Below, in pieces: positions 56,312 to 64,000 of a stretch of DNA of 64,000 nucleotides. The number at the start of each line of letters is the position of its first letter. Positions within the stretch are counted from its first letter, which is position 1. The stretch covers positions 59,701-123,700 of the forward strand of contig NZ_JAUOEK010000183.1 of NCBI RefSeq assembly GCF_030540835.1, given 5' to 3'. Source of the DNA: Flavivirga aquimarina (GTDB lineage: Bacteria; Bacteroidota; Bacteroidia; Flavobacteriales; Flavobacteriaceae). The notes under the pieces were generated by a model. It was not told the DNA's origin, did no database searches, and saw only the letters and a program-made list of their open reading frames with translations. A program made the position numbers and the translations under genes.

Positions 56312-58099
56312 CTAGTTTTTTTCTAAAAGCTTCTTATAAGATTTTTTATAATTAGCCTTTGTTTTTGCTATAATCTTTTTTCTATATTTAGAATCGTTAA
56401 ATAATTTATTTAATCCAGGGTGGTTTTCTATGTCAATCCCATTATTCTTATATCCATTTTCTAAATATAACATAGCCTGTTCCATAATCTCGTCACTTAA
56501 CTCAGGAGGCATATAAGATGCAACTAATTGAGACCTTGACAGTTCTTTTTGAGGTGTCTTGTTTTCCTTTTCTGTGGTCGTTTTTTCTAAATTTACAACT
56601 TCAACAGAACCATGTTCTAATGCTAATAAACGTTGTTCTAAAGTTTTGAATTTATCTTCTAAAACTTTAATCTTTTTTTCCTGTTCTATAGCCAAATTAG
56701 CCACGTCGTTAGCATTTAAACCAATAGCCATATTTACCATTGATACACCATTATTTATCAATGCTTCAGACCATGCTACGCCAACAATTTCACGATATTG
56801 TTCTGCTTTTATTTTTTGAGGAGAAACACCTATTCCTGTTCCATCATTAAGACCAGAAGGTATGATATAATCTCCTTGCAAGACAATACCTCTAACTTTC
56901 ACTGGAATTTGCCCCATAAAGGCTACTTTTTCATATAATGCTTCATTCCCCTGCATTGGCATATTACCCAATATGGCTGGTTTAGTAGAAACAACCATAT
57001 AGTGTTGTGAATTCATTGTATACTTAGAAATTTTTCCTCCATTTACCCCTACAATATCACCTGCACTCATTTTTTCACCAAAGTTGCTTCGTTCTAACCA
57101 TTCGGCATAATCTGCAGAACCTGATTGATACGTTACCCCCAAATTAGATAAAGCGAAAAGATTAAAAGTAACCAAATTTGCTGTGGCTAAAGCTAAATCT
57201 GCCGCCGCTGCAGCAATACAAGGGCCACAGGGGCCTGTTGAAGCTCCCACACCTCCTACAACGATTGGTGTAAATGATGAAGCAACATTTACGCCTGCTT
57301 TTACTTCTTCAGCTACCAAAATAGACTCTTCATAAATAAACTCTGGATCACTAGCTGCTTCTGCTGCTGTTTCTCCCTCTATACGACCTACAGCATTACC
57401 GCCATTATCAAAAAAGGTGATAAAATTATTAGAATTATTTGGAGTACCCGCTGTTAATCTAACTGCAATACCTTGCTGGCTGCCTTCTATTCTTAATGGA
57501 TATGCTTCATAACTCTCTTCACCTCCTGTTATATTAGCATTAATGGTTACCTGATCATTTAAATTTGACGTGCCTTCTACTGTTAAATCTCCTGATAAGG
57601 TAGTTGCCGAACCATTGTTAACAAATAAATCACTATTTAAATTAGTAACCCCATCGACATCTAAAGTAGACGTTGCTATAATCTCTCTATGCCTTACATA
57701 TGGGATATAAGTGAGCTCTTGGTAACTAAATTCAATCATTCCATTACCATCATTTAAATCGATTTCTACCATTAAAAATTTAGAGTTATTCCAATATATC
57801 TCATCAAATGCTCCAATGTTAGGTGTGCCTTTGCCTATCACTAAATTAATCATACTATAAGCATTGGTTGTTGTATTATGAGTTTCTTGATATTCGGAAT
57901 TATTCAAATTATCTATAATTGTAAATCTAACCTGTAATGCTGTATCAGGTATATTGTTTGATGGAATATCTACGCCTGGTATTTCCTGTGGATTATTATC
58001 TATAATAACTGCTTGATACGTAATTCCATCTGTTTGTGCATAACTAAAACACGTAAATATTAATAATAAAAAAGTTAAATAAGTAGGTCTCATTTTCAT
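56312..58099 (-). CDS. Large secreted surface protein with coiled-coil C-terminus
   Basis: 595 residues from the ATG at 58099, 7 bp after the preceding gene's stop; a GTG at 58117 would overlap that gene. Signal peptide MKMRPTYLTFLLLIFTCFSY-AQ. The N-terminal region (GITYQAVIIDN, FTIIDNLNNSEYQETHNTTT) matches the start of Bacteroidetes surface proteins that carry phage-tail-like beta repeats. A low-complexity middle holds CGPCIAAAAADLALA. Residues about 480-510 form a coiled coil (EQEKKIKVLEDKFKTLEQRL). Last gene of a three-gene surface operon. Confidence 0.7.
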   Translation of the reverse strand: MKMRPTYLTFLLLIFTCFSYAQTDGITYQAVIIDNNPQEIPGVDIPSNNIPDTALQVRFTIIDNLNNSEYQETHNTTTNAYSMINLVIGKGTPNIGAFDEIYWNNSKFLMVEIDLNDGNGMIEFSYQELTYIPYVRHREIIATSTLDVDGVTNLNSDLFVNNGSATTLSGDLTVEGTSNLNDQVTINANITGGEESYEAYPLRIEGSQQGIAVRLTAGTPNNSNNFITFFDNGGNAVGRIEGETAAEAASDPEFIYEESILVAEEVKAGVNVASSFTPIVVGGVGASTGPCGPCIAAAAADLALATANLVTFNLFALSNLGVTYQSGSADYAEWLERSNFGEKMSAGDIVGVNGGKISKYTMNSQHYMVVSTKPAILGNMPMQGNEALYEKVAFMGQIPVKVRGIVLQGDYIIPSGLNDGTGIGVSPQKIKAEQYREIVGVAWSEALINNGVSMVNMAIGLNANDVANLAIEQEKKIKVLEDKFKTLEQRLLALEHGSVEVVNLEKTTTEKENKTPQKELSRSQLVASYMPPELSDEIMEQAMLYLENGYKNNGIDIENHPGLNKLFNDSKYRKKIIAKTKANYKKSYKKLLEKN

Positions 58100-58106
58100 A
58101 TTTTGT

Positions 58107-58751
58107 TTAATTATCACAATTACAATTTGGCAGATTTATAATAAAGCCAAATCCAAATTGATGTGCATTTAATTTTAATGTTTCTTCACTAGTATCACTA
58201 TTTATCAGTACTGTTTTGCCAAATGTATAATTTGCAAAAATCGCCGTACTCCTAGAAATGGGGTATTGCATGCCTAAGCTTCCTTTTATAAAAAAGATGC
58301 TACTATTAAATTCATCTTCTCCTACTAAATTGTAAACTTGATTATTAATAGTTTGATTTCCTCTTATCAAGAACTCGGTAGCTATAGCCCCTTTTATATA
58401 GAATAAAAAATCATTTAATTGAAACAGCTTAATATCTAAACCTGCTGTAACCCCCAAATAACTAACATCCCACTCAAAATAATTATCTAATCTAAGATCA
58501 CTTCCTATAGCACCATAACCATTATAAGTAGCCCCTAAAGAGAGATACAATGTTTTTTCTCTATTGATATTATCTCTATATCCCATACCCAGGTAGGTTT
58601 TAGACTGCGGTAAAAGATTATCTAGAGGCATACCTTGTGAGTTTTTATAATCAAACGATAAAACATTAGATCCATATTCTATATATAATTGTTGGGCAAA
58701 ACCTGAAATACTGGATATAAAAATGAGATTAAGTAGCAATTGTTTCTTCAT
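58107..58751 (-). CDS. Outer-membrane beta-barrel protein (porin-like)
   Basis: 214 residues from the ATG at 58751, which gives the signal peptide MKKQLLLNLIFISSISGFAQ; an ATG at 58775 overlaps the upstream gene. Alternating strands with aromatic residues (YIEYGSNVLSFDY, YLGMGYRDN, LYLSLGATYNGYG, FGFGFIINLP at the end) fit an OmpA-like or PorV-type small barrel. Middle gene of the operon. Confidence 0.72.
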   Translation of the reverse strand: MKKQLLLNLIFISSISGFAQQLYIEYGSNVLSFDYKNSQGMPLDNLLPQSKTYLGMGYRDNINREKTLYLSLGATYNGYGAIGSDLRLDNYFEWDVSYLGVTAGLDIKLFQLNDFLFYIKGAIATEFLIRGNQTINNQVYNLVGEDEFNSSIFFIKGSLGMQYPISRSTAIFANYTFGKTVLINSDTSEETLKLNAHQFGFGFIINLPNCNCDN

Positions 58752-58752
58752 A

Positions 58753-59253
58753 TTATCGTTTAATAATCTTCGCATTTAATAATTTGGAACGCATTCTTAT
58801 TTGAATCAAATAAGTCCCGGTATTTAAATTATTTAAATTCAAAACAATAGATTGCATTGGACTAAATTGTTTGCTTAAAATAATTCTGCCTAAAACATCT
58901 CTAAGCGTAACCTGTAAAATATCGATAATTGGTTTTTTAAATTTAACCTCAACTTTAGATAAAAACGGATTTGGAAAAATGACCGCTTCAATATCTGTAT
59001 TGGAATCTATTGAAATTAAAGAAGCAGACACAGGTTGCAAATAACCTTGTCGTAATGAATAATTATTAGCATTAAAAGTATGGGTAACACTAGCTTGTCC
59101 GATACTCTCAAGTATGTAATAACTTTTATTATTGGCATAAACAAAATGAGAAGCACCTTGGTTTCCTAAAGTTTGTTTTTTTAAACTTTGAGTATTTCCA
59201 AACTGATAAACAAGAATTATAAAGAAAAAAAGTAGGTTGTTTTTGGGGAACAT
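58753..59253 (-). CDS. Short T9SS type A sorting-domain protein
   Basis: 166 residues: signal peptide (MFPKNNLLFFFIILVYQFGN-TQ), a short region (SIGQASVTHTFNANNYSLRQ, GYLQP), and then almost only a Por-secretion tail (AVIFPNPFLSKVEVKF, LRDVLGRIILSKQ, NTGTYLIQIRM, AKIIKR). First gene of the operon with the barrel and the coiled-coil surface protein, which suggests a T9SS-exported surface complex. Confidence 0.82.
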   Translation of the reverse strand: MFPKNNLLFFFIILVYQFGNTQSLKKQTLGNQGASHFVYANNKSYYILESIGQASVTHTFNANNYSLRQGYLQPVSASLISIDSNTDIEAVIFPNPFLSKVEVKFKKPIIDILQVTLRDVLGRIILSKQFSPMQSIVLNLNNLNTGTYLIQIRMRSKLLNAKIIKR

Positions 59254-59571
59254 ATTTTTTTTTTCAGGGTGCTAATATATCCTGTAAACTATTGTAAAAC
59301 AAATTAATGATTAATATATCCATACTTTAAATAACAACCTTATTTTAATTCTTATTTACAAGGAACGAGCATTCCTACTTATTTGACAAACCCGTAGTAT
59401 TTGGTAACAAAATTAGTGTATAGGGATAGTTGCCACCTATTTCGAATAAGGTCATACTATGATATTCTGAATTTCTGCTAATGAAAAACGTAAAATATAT
59501 AACATGGAATTAGTTTCCTTGGAAACTAATTATTTTTACACTATATTTGTATCATAAAATAATTAAAACTT
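59254..59571. other. 318-bp divergent spacer
   Basis: No gene. Contains the promoter and operator of the reductase-marR-pirin cluster at its right end and, presumably, the promoter of the leftward surface operon at its left. Confidence 0.6.
59509..59549 (+). promoter_or_regulatory. Reductase-marR promoter with MarR-type operator
   Basis: TTGG (59519-59522) and TATATTTG (59542-59549), 19 bp apart, form a textbook Bacteroidetes promoter. ATTAGTTTCC and GGAAACTAAT (59509-59530) are perfect 10-bp arms around TT and cover the -33 box, so a bound repressor would block it. MarR, encoded two genes on, is the likely ligand-responsive repressor. A decayed copy (TTCCTCGGAAA) precedes the pseudogene at 55869. 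Confidence 0.75.
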
Positions 59572-60102
59572 ATGAAAAACATTATTGTATTTGCAGGAAC
59601 TAACAGTAAAAACTCAATAAATAAACAACTTGCTAGCTATGCATCAAGTTTGGTTGAAAACGTAACGGTTACTATTTTAGATCTAAATGATTTTGAATTA
59701 CCTTTATATGGTATTGATTATGAAATTGATCATGGTATTCCAGATAACGCACATAAATTCTTAGATACCATAAAAGCATCAGATGGTATTGTTTTATCAT
59801 TAGCAGAGCATAATGGCGCTTATTCTACAGCATTTAAAAACCTATTTGATTGGATGTCTCGAATTGATGGCAAATTATGGAGTGAAAAGCCTATGCTATT
59901 AATGGCAACCTCACCAGGAGGTAGAGGAGGAGCAACCGTTTTGGATATCGCTAAAGGACGTTTTGCTTATATGGGGGGAAACATTATTGAAGATTTTTCT
60001 TTTCCATCATTCAACGATAATTTTTCAGAAGGAAAGATTACCAATGAAGCACTAAACTCTGATTTAAAGAATAAAGTAGCATCATTTCAAAAAGAACTAT
60101 AA
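59572..60102 (+). CDS. NAD(P)H-dependent FMN reductase family oxidoreductase
   Basis: 176 residues with the flavodoxin-like fold of NADPH-dependent FMN reductases: IIVFAGTNSKNSINKQLASY (phosphate loop), ILDLNDFELPLYGIDYE, VLSLAEHNGAYSTAFKNLFD, and LMATSPGGRGGATVLD. May reduce quinones, azo dyes or flavins. First gene of a cluster with marR and pirin, a set linked to oxidative or xenobiotic stress. Confidence 0.9.
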   Translation: MKNIIVFAGTNSKNSINKQLASYASSLVENVTVTILDLNDFELPLYGIDYEIDHGIPDNAHKFLDTIKASDGIVLSLAEHNGAYSTAFKNLFDWMSRIDGKLWSEKPMLLMATSPGGRGGATVLDIAKGRFAYMGGNIIEDFSFPSFNDNFSEGKITNEALNSDLKNKVASFQKEL

Positions 60103-60167
60103 CTGAATACTGTTTACTGAACACTGAGTACTGAACACTGAATACTGAACACTGAATACTGAACACT
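60102..60167. repeat. ACTGAATACTGAACACTG tandem array
   Basis: Seven or so degenerate copies of a 9-10-base ACTGAAYACTGA motif fill the 72-bp gap between the reductase and marR. Related arrays are at 18071 and 20089. Confidence 0.75.
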
Positions 60168-60174
60168 AAAAAAC

Positions 60175-60612
60175 ATGGGAGATTTTTCTAAAGATATCAA
60201 TTCAAAGTTTCCAAACAACAGAGTTAAGGCTTTGTTGAACATTATATATACAGCAAGTTGGATAACGAGTTATCAAAATGATTTCTTTAAATCATTCGGA
60301 ATATCCCCACAACAGTACAATATTTTGAGAATATTAAAAGGGGCTAAAGAACCTTTAAAGGTACAGGTTATTAAGGATAGAATGCTAGAGCGTTCACCCA
60401 ATGCAACCAGATTAATGGACAAATTATGTGCAAAGGATTATATTAAACGGATACCTTCAGAACATGATAGACGTGTTGTTAAAATTGTTATAACCGATGA
60501 AGGGAAAAAGCTTTTAGCATCTATTCCGCCTAATATTAATAAAGATTTATTAAAAAATTTAAATGAAGAAGAAGCAGAGCAATTAAGTAATCTGCTGGAT
60601 AAAATGCGATGA
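60175..60612 (+). CDS. MarR family transcriptional regulator
   Basis: 145 residues with the MarR winged helix: ISPQQYNILRILKGAKEPLK near residue 43, ERSPNATRLMDKLCAKDYIK near residue 72 and the wing SEHDRRVVKIVITDEGKKLL near residue 97. Probably represses the cluster through the palindrome at 59509-59530 and responds to a small molecule. Separated from the reductase by a tandem-repeat array. Confidence 0.93.
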   Translation: MGDFSKDINSKFPNNRVKALLNIIYTASWITSYQNDFFKSFGISPQQYNILRILKGAKEPLKVQVIKDRMLERSPNATRLMDKLCAKDYIKRIPSEHDRRVVKIVITDEGKKLLASIPPNINKDLLKNLNEEEAEQLSNLLDKMR

Positions 60613-60626
60613 CAACTAATTTGTCA

Positions 60627-60696
60627 TTCCCTCGAAGGAGGGAATCTCATTATACTTTTTGAGGTCGCGATAAAAAGATTCCCTCCTTCGAGGGAA
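60627..60696 (+). terminator. Long perfect inverted repeat after marR
   Basis: TTCCCTCGAAGGAGGGAATC (60627-60646) and its exact complement (60677-60696), 30 bases apart, followed by an A-rich tract. It may end the marR transcript or be a mobile palindrome; a second GGAGGG/CCCTCC-rich hairpin lies at 60724-60750, before the pirin gene. Confidence 0.6.
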
Positions 60697-60753
60697 TAAA
60701 AAAAAAGTTTAATATTAAAAAAAGTCCCTCCTTAGGAGGGCTTAGGGAGGATT

Positions 60754-61626
60754 ATGAAAACAAACACAATAAAAACAGTAGGGCGAAGCGATTTTGTTAA
60801 TATGGGCCCAATACAATTAAGACAACCATTACCAGGTCGAGATATAGATATGGTAGATCCATTTATATTATTACATCATTACGGCCCTTATAAAATTTCA
60901 GAAGAAAATAATCCATTCGATTTAGGACCGCATCCGCATCGTGGATTCGAACCTATTACCTTTTTAATACAAGGAGAACAATTACATAGAGATTCTTTAG
61001 GGAATAAGAGTATTGTTAAAGCAGGAGATGTACAATGGACTACAGCTGGACGCGGTATTATTCATGCCGAAGGTCCAACAAAGGAGTTTGTGAAAAAAGG
61101 AGGGACGCTAGAAGGGATTCAATTATGGTTGAATTTACCAGCAGAGAAGAAAATGATTTCTGCTAATTATCAGCACGTAAAAAACGAAAACTTTAATGTA
61201 ATAACCTCTGAAGATGGAAAAGTTAAAATTCAAATTATTGCTGGTGAATTAGGAAGTAAGCATGGAAAAATAAGTACACAAACAGTTGTAAATGCTTATA
61301 TGATTGCTATTGAGACAGGCGGTGAGTACTTTGCAGAAGTTCCTAAATCACATCAGTCAATGTTGTATTTATTAAATGGAGATGTAACAGTTAACGGTTC
61401 AGAAAACTTGAAACTAGATGAAAATCAGCTCATTCAATTTAATCAAGACGGGAATGGTTTTTCTATTAAAGGAAATGATACTAGTAAATTATTATTTCTT
61501 TCGGGAGAACCTTTTAACGAAAAAGTAACTACTTATGGGCCTTATGTCATGAATACACAAACAGAAATTATGGAAGCCATGCGTGATTATCAAATGGGTA
61601 AAATGGGGTTTCTTCGAACATATTAG
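60754..61626 (+). CDS. Pirin family protein
   Basis: 290 residues with two cupin domains. The N-terminal metal-binding GPHPHRGFEPITFLIQGE (His at about 58, 60 and 104-105 with HAEGPT) and LPGRDIDMVDPFILLHH are typical of pirins. Bacterial pirins can act as quercetin 2,3-dioxygenases or redox sensors. Grouped with the reductase and MarR. Confidence 0.92.
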   Translation: MKTNTIKTVGRSDFVNMGPIQLRQPLPGRDIDMVDPFILLHHYGPYKISEENNPFDLGPHPHRGFEPITFLIQGEQLHRDSLGNKSIVKAGDVQWTTAGRGIIHAEGPTKEFVKKGGTLEGIQLWLNLPAEKKMISANYQHVKNENFNVITSEDGKVKIQIIAGELGSKHGKISTQTVVNAYMIAIETGGEYFAEVPKSHQSMLYLLNGDVTVNGSENLKLDENQLIQFNQDGNGFSIKGNDTSKLLFLSGEPFNEKVTTYGPYVMNTQTEIMEAMRDYQMGKMGFLRTY

Positions 61627-61719
61627 AGACATGTTATCTAGTAAAGCATAAATTAAAAGCAATGGCTTGAGAGGTACATTTTCTAATTTTAAATGCGTAT
61701 TAACAGTGTTGAAAATGAG

Positions 61720-61747
61720 AAAGCATGCAAAAAATGGATGCTTTTTT
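61720..61747 (+). terminator. Terminator downstream of the pirin gene
   Basis: AAAGCAT and ATGCTTT arms with an 11-base loop and a TTT tail, about 95 bp after the pirin stop. Confidence 0.7.
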
Positions 61748-61911
61748 ATTTAAAAATACGATATTTGTCCATCTAATTGCGCAAAGGCTAGAAAATAGCA
61801 GCTTTCTAAGGTTGTCTCACAAACTTTAATTAAGTCTTTATATTTGGCTTAAAAAGAGCATGAATATTTATGTTAGCTAACAAGGATGCGCTCAAAAATA
61901 AAAATTTAATT

Positions 61912-62094
61912 ATGGCAATGAATAAGAATACGGTGCTGGCATGGGCGACATGGATAATGATTTTTGTAGGACTAGCACTAATTGCTCTAGGAGCGTTTAG
62001 ATATGATGATGTTGCAGGCTGGGGCTTTGCGGCTGTGGGTATAGGCTTTTTTGCAAATGCATGGGTTTTTAATGCCTTAAAAGGAAGGGTTTAA
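61912..62094 (+). CDS. CAL67264-family small membrane protein
   Basis: 60 residues from the ATG at 61912 (MAMNKNTVLAWATWIMIFVG); an upstream in-frame ATG at 61870 would add 14 residues that the family lacks. Two transmembrane helices (about 8-28 and 35-55), ending WVFNALKGRV. Known only from flavobacteria; function unknown. A TATATTTG at 61839 is a likely -7 box. Confidence 0.8.
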   Translation: MAMNKNTVLAWATWIMIFVGLALIALGAFRYDDVAGWGFAAVGIGFFANAWVFNALKGRV

Positions 62095-62148
62095 TTTTAT
62101 TTACAATTTCACATATTAAGTCTTGCGACTATAAATTAATAATTAATA

Positions 62149-63840
62149 ATGAGCGACGATAAGAAAGTAATCTTCTCCATGTCTGGTTTAACCAAGACAT
62201 TTCAAGGTGCTAATACACCAGTGTTAAAAAATATATATTTAAGCTTCTTTTACGGAGCTAAAATTGGAATTTTGGGCCTTAATGGTTCTGGTAAATCCAC
62301 ACTATTAAAAATTATAGCAGGTGTTGATAAAAATTACCAAGGAGATGTCACCTTTTTACAAGATTACTCCGTTGGGTTTTTAGAGCAAGAACCAAAGCTA
62401 GATGATGATAAAACAGTCATGGAAGTGGTTCGAGAAGGTGCTGCCGAAACTGTAGCCATTCTTGATGAGTATAATAAAATTAACGACATGTTTGGTTTGG
62501 AAGAAGTATATTCCAATCCAGATAAAATGGAGAAGTTAATGAGCCGTCAGGCAGAACTTCAAGATCAAATAGATGCTGCCAATGCCTGGGAACTAGATAC
62601 CAAACTAGAAATCGCTATGGATGCCCTACGTACGCCAGATGGTGACAAGAAAATTGGTGTGCTTTCTGGAGGGGAAAAACGACGTGTAGCGTTATGCCGT
62701 TTACTTTTACAAGAACCAGATGTATTATTATTAGATGAGCCTACCAACCACTTAGATGCAGAATCTGTACACTGGTTAGAACATCATTTAGCACAATATA
62801 AAGGAACTGTAATTGCGGTAACGCACGATAGATACTTTTTAGATAATGTAGCAGGTTGGATTTTAGAACTAGATAGAGGAGAGGGGATTCCATGGAAAGG
62901 GAATTATTCATCTTGGTTAGATCAAAAATCAAAACGATTAGCACAAGAAAGTAAATCAGCATCAAAACGTCAAAAAACATTAGAACGTGAGCTAGAATGG
63001 GTAAGACAAGGCGCTAAAGGCCGTCAAACCAAACAAAAAGCACGTTTAAAGAATTACGATAAGTTAATGAGTCAAGACCAAAAACAACTTGACGAAAAAC
63101 TAGAAATATACATTCCTAATGGTCCACGACTAGGAACCAATGTTATTGAAGCCTCTGGAGTAAGTAAAGGCTATGATGATAAATTATTATATGACGATTT
63201 AAACTTTAATCTACCACAAGCAGGAATTGTTGGTGTTATTGGGCCAAACGGAGCCGGTAAAACCACAATTTTTAGGATGATAATGGGAGAAGAAACGCCA
63301 GATAAGGGTGAGTTTAAAGTCGGAGAAACAGCTCAAATAGCTTATGTAGATCAAAGTCATTCCAATATAGACCCCGAAAAATCAATTTGGCAAAACTTTA
63401 GTGACGAACAAGAATTGGTCATGATGGGAGGAAAACAAGTCAATTCACGAGCATATTTAAGTCGTTTTAATTTCTCAGGAAGCGAACAAAATAAGAAAGT
63501 GAAATTACTTTCTGGAGGTGAAAGAAACCGTTTGCACCTCGCCATGACACTTAAAGAAGAAGGCAATGTATTACTTTTAGATGAGCCAACAAATGATCTT
63601 GATGTTAATACACTGCGAGCACTAGAAGAAGGTTTAGAGAATTTTGCTGGTTGTGCTGTAGTAATATCACACGATAGATGGTTTTTAGATAGAATATGTA
63701 CACACATCCTTGCTTTTGAAGGAGACTCTCAAGTCTATTTCTTTGAAGGAAGTTTTAGTGATTACGAAGAAAATAAAAAGAAGCGTCTTGGTGGAGATTT
63801 GATACCGAAACGAATAAAGTATAAAAAATTAGTAAGATAA
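62149..63840 (+). CDS. ettA: Energy-dependent translational throttle protein EttA
   Basis: 563 residues, an ABC-F protein with two ATPase domains: GLNGSGKSTLLKIIAG near residue 40 and GPNGAGKTTIFRMIMG near residue 365, with SGGEKRRVALCRLLL, LSGGERNRLHLAMTL and two LLLDEPTN(H/D)LD motifs. The linker contains the EttA-type WVRQGAKGRQTKQKARLKNY. Binds the ribosomal E site and gates elongation with ATP/ADP. Confidence 0.95.
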   Translation: MSDDKKVIFSMSGLTKTFQGANTPVLKNIYLSFFYGAKIGILGLNGSGKSTLLKIIAGVDKNYQGDVTFLQDYSVGFLEQEPKLDDDKTVMEVVREGAAETVAILDEYNKINDMFGLEEVYSNPDKMEKLMSRQAELQDQIDAANAWELDTKLEIAMDALRTPDGDKKIGVLSGGEKRRVALCRLLLQEPDVLLLDEPTNHLDAESVHWLEHHLAQYKGTVIAVTHDRYFLDNVAGWILELDRGEGIPWKGNYSSWLDQKSKRLAQESKSASKRQKTLERELEWVRQGAKGRQTKQKARLKNYDKLMSQDQKQLDEKLEIYIPNGPRLGTNVIEASGVSKGYDDKLLYDDLNFNLPQAGIVGVIGPNGAGKTTIFRMIMGEETPDKGEFKVGETAQIAYVDQSHSNIDPEKSIWQNFSDEQELVMMGGKQVNSRAYLSRFNFSGSEQNKKVKLLSGGERNRLHLAMTLKEEGNVLLLDEPTNDLDVNTLRALEEGLENFAGCAVVISHDRWFLDRICTHILAFEGDSQVYFFEGSFSDYEENKKKRLGGDLIPKRIKYKKLVR

Positions 63841-63904
63841 ACTTATAAAAGGCCTGCTGAAAAGAGGCCACTGAAAAAGGTAGTTCTTTTTCAAATGTAA
63901 TTTT

Positions 63905-63945
63905 AAAAGCGATTAAGAAAAAGGTAATATTTCTTAATCGCTTTT
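63905..63945 (+). terminator. Perfect 16-bp hairpin after ettA
   Basis: AAAAGCGATTAAGAAA and TTTCTTAATCGCTTTT pair fully around a 9-base loop, 65 bp after the ettA stop. It works in either orientation. Confidence 0.8.
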
Positions 63946-64000
63946 ATGTTTTGTGTAATTTTTTGATATGGGCTTATATATGAAGTTAAAAAATGCTTCA

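Overview
The window is chromosomal DNA of a flavobacterium (Bacteroidota, probably a marine Flavobacteriaceae; genus not resolved). The evidence is low GC, promoters of the Bacteroidetes type (TTG around -33, TAnnTTTG around -7), little use of Shine-Dalgarno sites, type IX secretion (T9SS) C-terminal sorting domains, a CAL67264-type small membrane protein, BshA, and the lptD/amidase/mlaD gene order.

Layout. 1-5.7 kb is a galactose locus: galT (cut by the window edge), galK, an aldose 1-epimerase and a GntR-type regulator on the minus strand, divergent from a sodium/sugar symporter. 5.8-9.1 kb is a tRNA-Arg(TCT) followed by a 3.1-kb insert carrying one large SIR2-domain gene; two exact 39-bp direct repeats, each a complete terminator hairpin, bracket the insert, so it looks like a defence-type island at a tRNA. 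9.2-14.5 kb is accessory DNA: a carboxypeptidase-regulatory-like secreted protein, a small membrane protein, a divergent XRE repressor/LuxR-HTH module like a phage or ICE switch, and a secreted SH3-like protein with a 31-residue coiled-coil repeat. The promoter and first 22 codons of that last gene are duplicated on the far side of the switch module.

14.5-32 kb is mostly core genome: two SpoU/TrmH methyltransferases, a THUMP-like methyltransferase, an AI-2E transporter, DUF4159, rsmE, tsaD, tamB, pfkA, gap, an N-acetylglucosamine-kinase-like ATPase, a ModF-like ABC protein and a hybrid histidine kinase whose phospho-accepting His is replaced by Tyr. 32-52 kb holds a T9SS cargo protein, IS and MITE relics, ridA-like, lptD, an amidase, an MCE/MlaD protein, two Fe-S oxidoreductase subunits, a pair of bacterial-PH proteins, serB, a GH3/beta-lactamase fusion, bshA, doxX and an acyl-CoA carboxylase beta subunit.

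52.1-56.3 kb is the most unusual stretch: five minus-strand genes for 108-119-residue secreted paralogs. Four share a nearly constant leader (promoter, palindrome, start, signal peptide) attached to strongly diverged mature parts. They are interleaved with three truncated copies of the 5' end of the neighbouring carboxylase gene and with a broken copy of the FMN-reductase gene found at 59.6 kb, so the region is a recombination mosaic. 56.3-59.3 kb is a three-gene cell-surface operon. 59.5-61.6 kb is a reductase, marR and pirin cluster with a clear MarR-like operator. The window ends with a small membrane protein and ettA.
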